DNA of 64,000 nt from NCBI GenBank assembly GCA_965227875.1, contig OZ245783.1, forward strand, positions 1,550,001 to 1,614,000. Reading direction: 5' to 3'. The notes under the pieces were generated by a model that saw nothing but the letters and a program-made list of their open reading frames with translations, made no database searches and was not told where the DNA came from. Shown in pieces: positions 8,119-15,162 of the stretch (its first letter is position 1; each line of letters begins with the position of its first letter). A program made the position numbers and the translations under genes. Source of the stretch: G965227875 sp965227875 (GTDB lineage Bacteria; Pseudomonadota; Alphaproteobacteria; Rhizobiales; JAJFHC01).

Positions 8119-8910
8119 TCAGCCGGTGAACGTGGCCTCGACCGCGCCGATGCCGGACACCTCGAAACGGTAGCGCTCGCCCGGCTGGGGGAACCGGGTC
8201 TTCACCAGGCTGCCGGTCATCACGAACTCGCCGCGTCCGAGGCTCCGGCCCCTGCGGCCGAGGTGGTCGGCGAGCCAGCGCACGGGCTCGAACGTATGGC
8301 CGAGTGCTGCCCGCCCGTATCCCGAGTCGACCGTCTCACCGTTCACGAGGACCGTGCCTTCCGCGTCCGCGAGATCGTCCGGAACGTCGGTGAACGAACC
8401 CAGGACCACGCCGGCGTTCCAGGAATTGTCCGCGACGAGGGAGTTGACGTCGAGGTCGGTATAGTCGGCACAGCGGTCGTCGATGATCTCGAAGGCCGCG
8501 CAGACGCCGTCGACGCTGGCCGCGACATCCTCGAGGGTGACCTTCGTTCCCGCGCCGCCCAGGTCGCGCCCGAGCCGCACCGCGATCTCGCACTCGATGC
8601 CGGCGCGCACATGGGACGAAAGCGGGACTTCCGCACCCGACGGGTGGATACGGCTCTCGAGCACGGCGCCCGCGATCGGCTGGTCGATGCCGCACATTTC
8701 CTGCATCGTCGCGGAGGTCAGGCCGATCTTGTAGCCACGGGCCGGGCCGCCGCCCGGCGCCATCAGGGCGACGAAACGATCCTGGATGTCGTAGGCGCCG
8801 CCGAGCGTGGCGACGCCGAATTCGCGGGCGACATTGTTGTAGACATTGCCGTCCGCGTGCGCCCTGAACAGGCTTTGCGCAGCCTCATCGACCGGATCGG
8901 CCATCGGCAT
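8119..8910 (-). CDS. 2-keto-4-pentenoate hydratase-like (FAH-fold) enzyme
   Basis: A 263-residue protein of the fumarylacetoacetate hydrolase fold, in the branch of 2-oxopent-4-enoate / 2-oxohepta-3-ene-1,7-dioate hydratases (MhpD-like), which add water to dienoic keto acids in aromatic degradation. Supporting blocks are GYKIGLTSATMQEMCGIDQP, the metal-ligand segment IECEIAVRLGRDL and the C-terminal GEFVMTGSL. A strong GGAGGAGG precedes the ATG at 8910. It overlaps the upstream methyltransferase gene by 26 bases, so the two are probably co-translated. No other ring-cleavage genes are nearby, so the real substrate is unknown. Confidence 0.85.
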   Translation of the reverse strand: MPMADPVDEAAQSLFRAHADGNVYNNVAREFGVATLGGAYDIQDRFVALMAPGGGPARGYKIGLTSATMQEMCGIDQPIAGAVLESRIHPSGAEVPLSSHVRAGIECEIAVRLGRDLGGAGTKVTLEDVAASVDGVCAAFEIIDDRCADYTDLDVNSLVADNSWNAGVVLGSFTDVPDDLADAEGTVLVNGETVDSGYGRAALGHTFEPVRWLADHLGRRGRSLGRGEFVMTGSLVKTRFPQPGERYRFEVSGIGAVEATFTG

Positions 8911-9664
8911 CCTCCTCCACTGTGAATGTCGCCCGGGTGCGCGACGCCGCGGGCACCGGGGTCAGGGCGGGCTTGAGCGCCCCCTGCCAGCGTTCCTTGC
9001 GGCGGCGCGGCGACACCGCATAGACCTGCTTGGTCGCCTCCGCGATCAGCAGGCCCGAGAACGCCGGCCAGAGCCACAGCCCGAGCCTCTCCCAGGCCGT
9101 CGCCGAGCGCTTGAGAAAACCGCGATCGAACGGCGGCACGTAGAGCGCGTTCGACCAGCCCACGGGGCTCAGCAGCGCGTCGCGCAGGTAACTGGTGAGC
9201 TGCCCGCGGCTGAACGGCCGGCCATGTCCGAACGGCGTGGTGTCGAAGCGGGCCCACATGCCGCGGCGATTGGGCACCACGAGCAGAACACGGCCTTCCG
9301 GTGTCAGGATGCGCCAGATCTCCCGCAGCATGTCGGGCAGGCTTTCCGTCATCTCGAGGCCATGGACGACGATGACGCGATCGACGGAGGCATCCTCGAA
9401 GGGCAGTTCGGCCTCGTCCACCAGCGCGGTGGAATAGGGGCCCTGCTGCGGCCAGTGAATGACGCCCTGGCGGGCCGGCATCAGGCCGATCACCGTCCGG
9501 GCCTCGTCCCGCAGGACGCCCAGATAGGGCGTCGCGTATCCCAGTCCGACGACCGTCTGGCCGGCCACCGACGGCCAGCGCGTGCGGATGCGATGGCCGA
9601 TCAGGCGCCGGGCCACGGCGCCGAGACCGCCGGAATAGAAAACCCTGAGATCGATTACGTCCAT
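8885..9664 (-). CDS. Class I SAM-dependent methyltransferase
   Basis: A 259-residue predicted methyltransferase. The nucleotide-binding loop is a degenerate VVGLGYATPYLG, followed by LPFEDASVDRVIVVHGLE and WRILTPEGRVLLVVPNRRGMWARFDTTPFGHG, which match the Methyltransf_11 type fold. The first ATG is at 9664; a TTG two codons earlier is unlikely. It lies divergent to gloB, a pairing that recurs in Alphaproteobacteria, and overlaps the hydratase gene downstream. The substrate is not known; the motif I glycines are weaker than usual. Confidence 0.8.
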   Translation of the reverse strand: MDVIDLRVFYSGGLGAVARRLIGHRIRTRWPSVAGQTVVGLGYATPYLGVLRDEARTVIGLMPARQGVIHWPQQGPYSTALVDEAELPFEDASVDRVIVVHGLEMTESLPDMLREIWRILTPEGRVLLVVPNRRGMWARFDTTPFGHGRPFSRGQLTSYLRDALLSPVGWSNALYVPPFDRGFLKRSATAWERLGLWLWPAFSGLLIAEATKQVYAVSPRRRKERWQGALKPALTPVPAASRTRATFTVEEDADGRSGR

Positions 9665-9765
9665 GAACAATCCGATGACGGCAGGCCGATTGCGCTCAAC
9701 TGCCTGTTTTCCCTGCGCGCGCCGGTGTTATTGTTGTCCAAAGCCAACGGAGTTCCAATAGGTCA

Positions 9766-10536
9766 ATGACAAAGCTCGAAATTCACCAGTTCCCCTGCCT
9801 GAACGACAATTACGGCGTCCTCGTCCACGATCCGTCCTCCGGGTCGACCGCCTCGATCGACGCGCCGGAAGCCGGCCCCATCGAGGCCGCTCTGGCCGAA
9901 AAGGGCTGGACGCTCACCCATATCATGAACACCCATCACCATCACGACCACACGGGCGCCAACCTGGAACTCAAGGAGCGCCACGGCTGCATCGTCGTCG
10001 GCCCCGCCGGCGAAGCCGACAGGATCCCCGGGATCGATGTCCGGCTTGCCGAGGGCGATACCTATGATTTCGCGGGCCATCCGGTCCATGTCCTGGAAAC
10101 GCCCGGTCATACGGCCGGGCACATCGTGCTTCATTTTCCGGAAGACGGGGTGGTGTTCGCCGGCGATACGCTGTTCGCGCTGGGCTGCGGCCGCCTGTTC
10201 GAGGACGATGCCGCCGCCATGTGGAATTCCCTCGGCAAGCTCATCGCCCTGCCCGCCGACACGGTCGTCTATTGCGGCCACGAATACACCCAGGCCAACG
10301 CGCGCTTCGCGGTCACCGTCGACCCGGACAATGCCGATCTTGCCGAACGCAGGAACGACATCGACGTCCTGCGGTCCCGGGGCCAGCCCACCCTGCCGAC
10401 GACCATGGCGGTGGAAATGGCGACCAATCCGTTTCTCCGGGCGAGCGATCCCGGCATCCGCCGGACGCTCGGCATGGAGAGCGCGCCTGACGCCGAGGTC
10501 TTCGCCGAGATCAGGCGCCGGAAGGACAATTTCTGA
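9766..10536 (+). CDS. gloB: Hydroxyacylglutathione hydrolase (glyoxalase II)
   Basis: A 256-residue metallo-beta-lactamase-fold enzyme that hydrolyses S-D-lactoylglutathione to lactate and glutathione, the second step of methylglyoxal detoxification. The metal site is clear: THHHHDHTG near residue 55, GHTAGHIVLHF, FAGDTLFALGCGR and YCGHEYTQAN. The C-terminal substrate-binding domain with NPFLRASDP and RRRKDNF is present, so it is a full-length GloB rather than a generic hydrolase. The next gene starts 21 bases downstream on the same strand. Confidence 0.96.
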   Translation: MTKLEIHQFPCLNDNYGVLVHDPSSGSTASIDAPEAGPIEAALAEKGWTLTHIMNTHHHHDHTGANLELKERHGCIVVGPAGEADRIPGIDVRLAEGDTYDFAGHPVHVLETPGHTAGHIVLHFPEDGVVFAGDTLFALGCGRLFEDDAAAMWNSLGKLIALPADTVVYCGHEYTQANARFAVTVDPDNADLAERRNDIDVLRSRGQPTLPTTMAVEMATNPFLRASDPGIRRTLGMESAPDAEVFAEIRRRKDNF

Positions 10537-10557
10537 GACGGGAGCGGGAGGACACCC

Positions 10558-11016
10558 ATGCAGGACGACGGACCGCCCGCCCCTCTTGGGGCCGACGAGG
10601 TGATCGGGCTGCTCGGCCTCGAACCGCATCCCGAAGGTGGCTGTTTCCGGGAGACCTTTCGTGACGCGAAGTCACGAGACGGCCGGTCGGTGGGGACGGC
10701 CATCTATTTCCTGCTGCGTCGCGGCGAGCGTTCCGCCTGGCACCGGGTCGATGCCAGCGAGATCTGGCACTGGTATGCCGGTGCGCCGCTCGCGCTCGAC
10801 ATCGCGATGGACGGAGATACGCAGCCTGACCGCATACGCCTCGGCAACGACCTGGCGGCCGGTGAACGGCCCCAGGCAGTCGTCCCCGCGGGGGCGTGGC
10901 AGAGCGCGGCCTGCGAAGGTGATTGGACCCTTGTCGGCTGTACCGTCAGCCCCGGCTTCGAATTCGCCGGGTTCGAACTGGCCGAACCCGGCTGGCGGCC
11001 CGGCGCGGGCCGCTGA
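10558..11016 (+). CDS. Cupin, DUF985 family
   Basis: A 152-residue single-domain cupin. The N-terminal motif GLEPHPEGGCFRETFRD and the cupin core SAWHRVDASEIWHWYAGAPL identify the DUF985 (cupin_5) family; the end, GCTVSPGFEFAGFELAEPG, is also typical. Metal-binding histidines are present in the core. It follows gloB by 21 bases with a GGGAGCGGGAGG ribosome site and is likely co-transcribed. Biochemical function is unknown. It converges with phaB. Confidence 0.88.
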   Translation: MQDDGPPAPLGADEVIGLLGLEPHPEGGCFRETFRDAKSRDGRSVGTAIYFLLRRGERSAWHRVDASEIWHWYAGAPLALDIAMDGDTQPDRIRLGNDLAAGERPQAVVPAGAWQSAACEGDWTLVGCTVSPGFEFAGFELAEPGWRPGAGR

Positions 11017-11031
11017 GCCGGTCGGTATTCG

Positions 11032-11757
11032 TCAGCCCGTGACGTACTGGCCGCCATTGGCCGATATGGTCGCGCCCGTCACGAAACCCGCTTTCTCGTC
11101 ACACAGGAACGTGACGCAGTGGGCGATCTCGTCGGCCTGGCCGAGACGGTTCACCGGGATGCCGGAGACGATGCTCTCGAGCACCTTTTCGGGCACCGCC
11201 GCGACCATGTCCGTGTCGATGTAGCCCGGCGCCACGCAGTTGACCGTGATGCCCTTTCGCGCGGTTTCCTGGGCGAGCGCCTTCGTGAAACCGATGACGC
11301 CGGCCTTGGCGGCGGAATAGTTCGTCTGGCCCATCTGGCCCTTCTGGCCGTTGATGGAGGAAATGTTGACGATCCGGCCGAAACCGCGTTCGCGCATGCC
11401 GTCGATCACGTGCCGCGACATGTTGAAGATCGAGTCGAGGTCGATCCGGATGACGTCGCGCCACATCTCCGGGGTCATCTTGTGCAGCATGCCGTCACGG
11501 GTGACGCCGGCATTGTTGACGACGATCGCCACCGGGCCGAGATCCTTTTCCACCTCGGCGATACCGGCGCCGCAGGCCTCGTAGTCGCCGACGTCCCACT
11601 TGTAGGCCTTGATGCCGGTTTCGTCGGTGAACTTGCGCGCGGCCTCGTCATTGCCGGCGTAGTTTGCCGCGACGGTGTAGCCCGCATTCTTGAGGGCGAT
11701 GGAGATGGCCGCACCGATACCCCGCGTGCCGCCTGTTACGATTGCTACCTGAGTCAT
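11032..11757 (-). CDS. phaB: Acetoacetyl-CoA reductase
   Basis: A 241-residue NADPH-dependent SDR that reduces acetoacetyl-CoA to (R)-3-hydroxybutyryl-CoA for polyhydroxybutyrate. The cofactor loop TGGTRGIGAAIS is at residues 8-19, NNAGVTRDGMLHKM at ~90 and the catalytic Ser/Tyr/Lys in SSINGQKGQMGQTNYSAAK. These and VNCVAPGYIDTDMV are characteristic of PhaB rather than FabG. It follows phaA on the same strand after 93 bases. The PHA synthase gene is not in the window. Confidence 0.95.
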   Translation of the reverse strand: MTQVAIVTGGTRGIGAAISIALKNAGYTVAANYAGNDEAARKFTDETGIKAYKWDVGDYEACGAGIAEVEKDLGPVAIVVNNAGVTRDGMLHKMTPEMWRDVIRIDLDSIFNMSRHVIDGMRERGFGRIVNISSINGQKGQMGQTNYSAAKAGVIGFTKALAQETARKGITVNCVAPGYIDTDMVAAVPEKVLESIVSGIPVNRLGQADEIAHCVTFLCDEKAGFVTGATISANGGQYVTG

Positions 11758-11850
11758 TCCTTTTCCCTTTCATTTGGTTCGCAGCCGACCGCTCGCGGGC
11801 GCGAACGCCCGCGAGTCCTCCGGCCGGAAACTGAAGTCGAGTGAGCGGTG

Positions 11851-13041
11851 TCAGTCCCGCTCGACGCACATGGCGATACCCATGCCGCCGCCGATGCACA
11901 GCGTTGCGAGGCCCTTCTTGGCATCGCGACGGCCCATTTCGTGCAACAGCGTGACCAGCACGCGGGCGCCCGACGCACCGATGGGATGGCCTATGGCGAT
12001 CGCACCGCCATTGACGTTGACCTTGTCGGTATCCCAGCCGAGATCCTTGTTGACCGCACAGGCCTGTGCGGCGAAGGCCTCGTTGGCCTCGACGAGGTCG
12101 AGATCGTCGATCGACCAGCCGGCCTTCTCGAGCGCCTTGCGCGAGGCCGGAATGGGACCTGTGCCCATGATCGACGGATCGACGCCGGCCTGGGCCCACG
12201 ACACGATCCGCGCAAGCGGCTTCTTGCCTTCCTTCTCCGCACGTTCGCGGGTCATCAGGACGACAGCTGCCGCACCGTCGTTGATGCCGCTGGCATTGCC
12301 GGCCGTCACCGAACCGCCTTCGCGCTGGAAGGCGGGGCGCAGCTTGGCCACGGAGTCCATCGTGACGCCGTGCTTGATGTATTCGTCCTCGTCGACCACG
12401 ACCTCACCCTTGCGGGTCTTGATGGTCACCGGAACGATCTCGTCCTTGAAGCGGCCTTCCTTCTGGGCGGCCTCGGCCTTGTTCTGCGAGGCGACGGCGA
12501 AGGAGTCCTGCTCCTCGCGGGTGATCTGCCACTGCTGGGCGACATTCTCCGCGGTCTGGCCCATGTGGTAGCCGTTGAACGCGTCCCACAGACCGTCCTT
12601 GATCATGGAATCGATGAAGTTGAGGTCGCCCATCTTCTGGCCGTTGCGCATGTGGGCGACGTGCGGCGCCTGGCTCATGGATTCCTGGCCGCCGGCGACC
12701 ACGATCTCCGAATCGCCGTTCACGATCGCCTGGTAGCCGAGTGCCACCGAGCGCAGGCCGGAGCCGCAAAGCTGGTTCACTGCCCAGGCCGGGGCTTCCA
12801 CCGGAATGCCTGCGCCGATCGACGCCTGGCGGGCCGGGTTCTGGCCTTCGCCCGCCTGGAGGATCTGTCCCATGATGACTTCCGACACCTGCTCGGGATC
12901 GACGCCGGCGCGCTCCAGCGCACCGCGGATCGCGGTCTGTCCGAGGTAGTTCGCGGCGACCGTGCTGAGCGTGCCGTTGAAAGAGCCGACCGGTGTACGC
13001 GCGGCCGATACGATGACGACTTCCGTGCCTGACTGGGACAT
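11851..13041 (-). CDS. phaA: Acetyl-CoA acetyltransferase (beta-ketothiolase)
   Basis: A 396-residue biosynthetic thiolase that condenses two acetyl-CoA. The nucleophilic cysteine is in NQLCGSGLRSVALG, the histidine in GHPIGASG and the second cysteine in CIGGGMGIAM at the C terminus. The conserved block normally written GGMESMS reads GGQESMS here. The ATG at 13041 is preceded by GGAGGAAAAAACAC; the frame is open much further upstream but without family similarity. It is the first gene of phaAB and lies divergent to phaR. Confidence 0.95.
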   Translation of the reverse strand: MSQSGTEVVIVSAARTPVGSFNGTLSTVAANYLGQTAIRGALERAGVDPEQVSEVIMGQILQAGEGQNPARQASIGAGIPVEAPAWAVNQLCGSGLRSVALGYQAIVNGDSEIVVAGGQESMSQAPHVAHMRNGQKMGDLNFIDSMIKDGLWDAFNGYHMGQTAENVAQQWQITREEQDSFAVASQNKAEAAQKEGRFKDEIVPVTIKTRKGEVVVDEDEYIKHGVTMDSVAKLRPAFQREGGSVTAGNASGINDGAAAVVLMTRERAEKEGKKPLARIVSWAQAGVDPSIMGTGPIPASRKALEKAGWSIDDLDLVEANEAFAAQACAVNKDLGWDTDKVNVNGGAIAIGHPIGASGARVLVTLLHEMGRRDAKKGLATLCIGGGMGIAMCVERD

Positions 13042-13358
13042 GTGTTTTTTCCTCCTGTCCTGGGCGTTCTCATGTTCGAAACTGAACGTACGCGCGCCGG
13101 GCCTGCACCTTGCCGCCGGCCTGTCCATGCGACAACGGTCGCTGGCTCTCTGAAATCGCGCAACGTTAACCGTGAATATAAGGACCGGCGTTTTATGTTG
13201 CAATGCACAAAAAGTCGAATGACCGTGCCTTCCGTTTGTCGAGAGGCATTTCGCATTGCGATATCGCACTTGAACAAGCCTCATTGCAGGTGCGAAACTG
13301 GCGACGCGGCCGAACATGACAGAACCGTGCGACACAAGGGGCCGCGGGAGGGATCGAC
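13042..13358. promoter_or_regulatory. phaA / phaR divergent control region
   Basis: A 317-base gene-free interval, less GC-rich than its surroundings around 13160-13290. It contains a perfect 12-base palindrome TGCGATATCGCA at 13257-13268 and several TGCA/TTGC elements (TTGCAATGCA near 13198, CATTGCAGGTGCG near 13283). PhaR family repressors are known to bind TGC-containing repeats near pha genes, so these are candidate operators for phaAB and for phaR autoregulation. No -35/-10 pair can be assigned with confidence. Confidence 0.45.
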
Positions 13359-13976
13359 TTGGCAAAGCAGAACGACTCCGGAAGCGAACCGGTCACGATA
13401 AAGAAATACGCCAACCGGCGGCTCTACAACACCGCGACCAGCACCTATGTCACGCTCGAGGATCTCGCCGAGATGGTGAAGGCCGGCGCGGACTTCGTCG
13501 TCTACGACGCCAAGACAGGCGAAGACATCACCCGTTCCGTTCTTACCCAGATCATCTTCGAGGAAGAGAACAAGGGCCAGAACCTGCTTCCCATCAAGTT
13601 CCTGCGCCAGCTCATCCGTTTCTACGGCGACAGCATGCAGGGCGTGGTGCCCAGCTACCTGGAGTTCAGCATCGATTCGCTGGCCCGCGAACAGGAAAAG
13701 TTCCGCCATCAGATGACCCAGGCCTTCGGTGCAGGCGCGTTCGACGCCGTCGAGGACCAGGTGCGCCAGAACATGAAGATGTTCGAAAAGGCCGTGGGGA
13801 TGTTCTCGCCCTTCACCTCGCCCTTGCCGGAAACCGACAAGGCGCCCGAGAAGGACGAGCGCGCGTCCGCCGCGAGCGGGGAAAGCCGGGACTCGAAATC
13901 GGACATCGACGCGCTGCGCGAACAGCTTTCATCCATGCAGCGCCAGCTCGACTCGCTGACCAAGGACGGCGACTGA
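13359..13976 (+). CDS. phaR: Polyhydroxyalkanoate synthesis repressor PhaR
   Basis: A 205-residue DNA-binding regulator of PHA accumulation. The N-terminal PHB/PHA accumulation regulator domain is plain (VTIKKYANRRLYNTATSTYV, then a central DITRSVLTQIIFEEE and FLRQLIRFYGDSMQ). The C-terminal third is charged and ends in a short coiled-coil-like segment (DALREQLSSMQRQLDSLTK). The start is a TTG with GGGAGG eight bases before it. It is divergent from phaAB, the usual location, and presumably represses phasin and pha genes when granules are absent. Confidence 0.93.
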   Translation: MAKQNDSGSEPVTIKKYANRRLYNTATSTYVTLEDLAEMVKAGADFVVYDAKTGEDITRSVLTQIIFEEENKGQNLLPIKFLRQLIRFYGDSMQGVVPSYLEFSIDSLAREQEKFRHQMTQAFGAGAFDAVEDQVRQNMKMFEKAVGMFSPFTSPLPETDKAPEKDERASAASGESRDSKSDIDALREQLSSMQRQLDSLTKDGD

Positions 13977-14003
13977 AGCCTGACAGCTTCGGCGGGCCGG
14001 CGG

Positions 14004-14843
14004 CTAGTTCACGGTCTTGGCGAGCACCGTTTTTAGCTTCTCGATGAACCGGGGCGTTCGAAGCCCTAGCCTCAGGATCAGCGTCGAGTCCTCGGAAACG
14101 ATGTTGCCCTCGCGTCCCGCAGGGGTATCGCGGATTCCCGGCAATGCCGATACGCCCGGGATCCCGCCCGCGGCATCCACCCGGTCCTTCATCATGACGA
14201 TCACGTCCGGCGCGAGCCCGACCATGGCCTCGCGGGACACCGGCTTGAAGCCCTCGAACACGACGGCATTGCGGGCCCCGGCGGCCGCGAACAGGCCGGC
14301 CGGTACGGTGCCGAGACCTGCGACGACTGGCGTTCCGTTCTTGATCCCCATGATGAAAAGGGCGCGCAGGCCCGACCCCTCGCTGGCCAGTACGGCTTTC
14401 AGGTCGCGCTCGTAGGATGCCACGAGCGCCTGCGAGTCCGCGGACATGCCAGTCTCCCGCGCGACGAAGTCGATCAGGACCGGCACCTCTTCAGGTTTGG
14501 ATATTCGGGGCGAAACCGCCACGGGCAGACCGGCGCTCTTCAGGATGGTGAACACGTCGCGCGGTCCCGCGTCCGGTGTGGTGATCACCTTGTCCGGAGT
14601 GACCGAGAGCATCCCTTCCGCCGAAAGCGTACGAAAATACCCCAGGGTCGCCGTCTTTCGGGCCGCCTCCGGGTAGACCGAGTGGCGGTCGTTCGCCACC
14701 ACCCTGTCTCCCGCGCCCAGCGCGTGCGCGATCTCCACAAGTTCCGCACCGATAACCGCCAGGCGTTCAGTCGCCACGGCCTGCAAGCCGGACAAGAGCA
14801 GGACGCCGGTCGCAAGGAGAACGCCGGTCAGGGCTCCACGCAT
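14004..14843 (-). CDS. Heme/iron ABC transporter periplasmic binding protein (HmuT/BhuT-like)
   Basis: A 279-residue periplasmic protein with a signal peptide (MRGALTGVLLATGVLLLSGLQAVA) and the helical-backbone binding fold of heme-binding proteins. Typical blocks are LVEIAHALGAGDRVVANDRHS with a nearby YPEAARKTATLGYFRTLSAEGMLS, PDKVITTPDAGP, and APDVIVMMKDRVDAAGG. It overlaps the DUF2218 gene by 16 bases, so translation is coupled. No permease or ATPase gene accompanies it in the window. Heme as ligand is inferred from family resemblance; another iron chelate is possible. Confidence 0.82.
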   Translation of the reverse strand: MRGALTGVLLATGVLLLSGLQAVATERLAVIGAELVEIAHALGAGDRVVANDRHSVYPEAARKTATLGYFRTLSAEGMLSVTPDKVITTPDAGPRDVFTILKSAGLPVAVSPRISKPEEVPVLIDFVARETGMSADSQALVASYERDLKAVLASEGSGLRALFIMGIKNGTPVVAGLGTVPAGLFAAAGARNAVVFEGFKPVSREAMVGLAPDVIVMMKDRVDAAGGIPGVSALPGIRDTPAGREGNIVSEDSTLILRLGLRTPRFIEKLKTVLAKTVN

Positions 14844-15151
14844 TCGACGCTCCAGTTCAGGCAGTAGAGTTTCTCCCGGAAGGCGAAACGCACGATATGG
14901 TCCTCCACGATATAGCGGCCCTTCGTGAATTCCTTCAGGCGGTCGCTTCGAAGCTCGATCTCGAGCGTTTCGGGCGTCGCACGAAGCAGCAGCAGCGAGC
15001 CTGGAAGGTCCGCCCGGCCTTCCGTTTCGCTGAAGCTCGCCTCCACCTTGTGGGCGAAATGCTTGCACAGTTGCGCGATGTATCTGGACGCTTTCCCGGT
15101 CCGGAAAACAGCCGTGCCGACGAACGCTTCGCTTGGGTCTTTGCTGGTCAA
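14828..15151 (-). CDS. DUF2218 domain protein
   Basis: A 107-residue cytosolic protein with the DUF2218 pattern: GKASRYIAQLCKHFAHKVEASF near the N terminus and a C-terminal FAFREKLYCLNWSVE. Members of this family are usually found beside siderophore or heme uptake genes, as here between a TonB-dependent receptor and a heme-type binding protein. The gene overlaps the binding protein gene by 16 bases and is 11 bases downstream of the receptor stop. Its biochemical role is unknown; an iron-linked function is inferred from context. Confidence 0.82.
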   Translation of the reverse strand: MTSKDPSEAFVGTAVFRTGKASRYIAQLCKHFAHKVEASFSETEGRADLPGSLLLLRATPETLEIELRSDRLKEFTKGRYIVEDHIVRFAFREKLYCLNWSVECVEP

Positions 15152-15162
15152 TGTCTTCCGCC

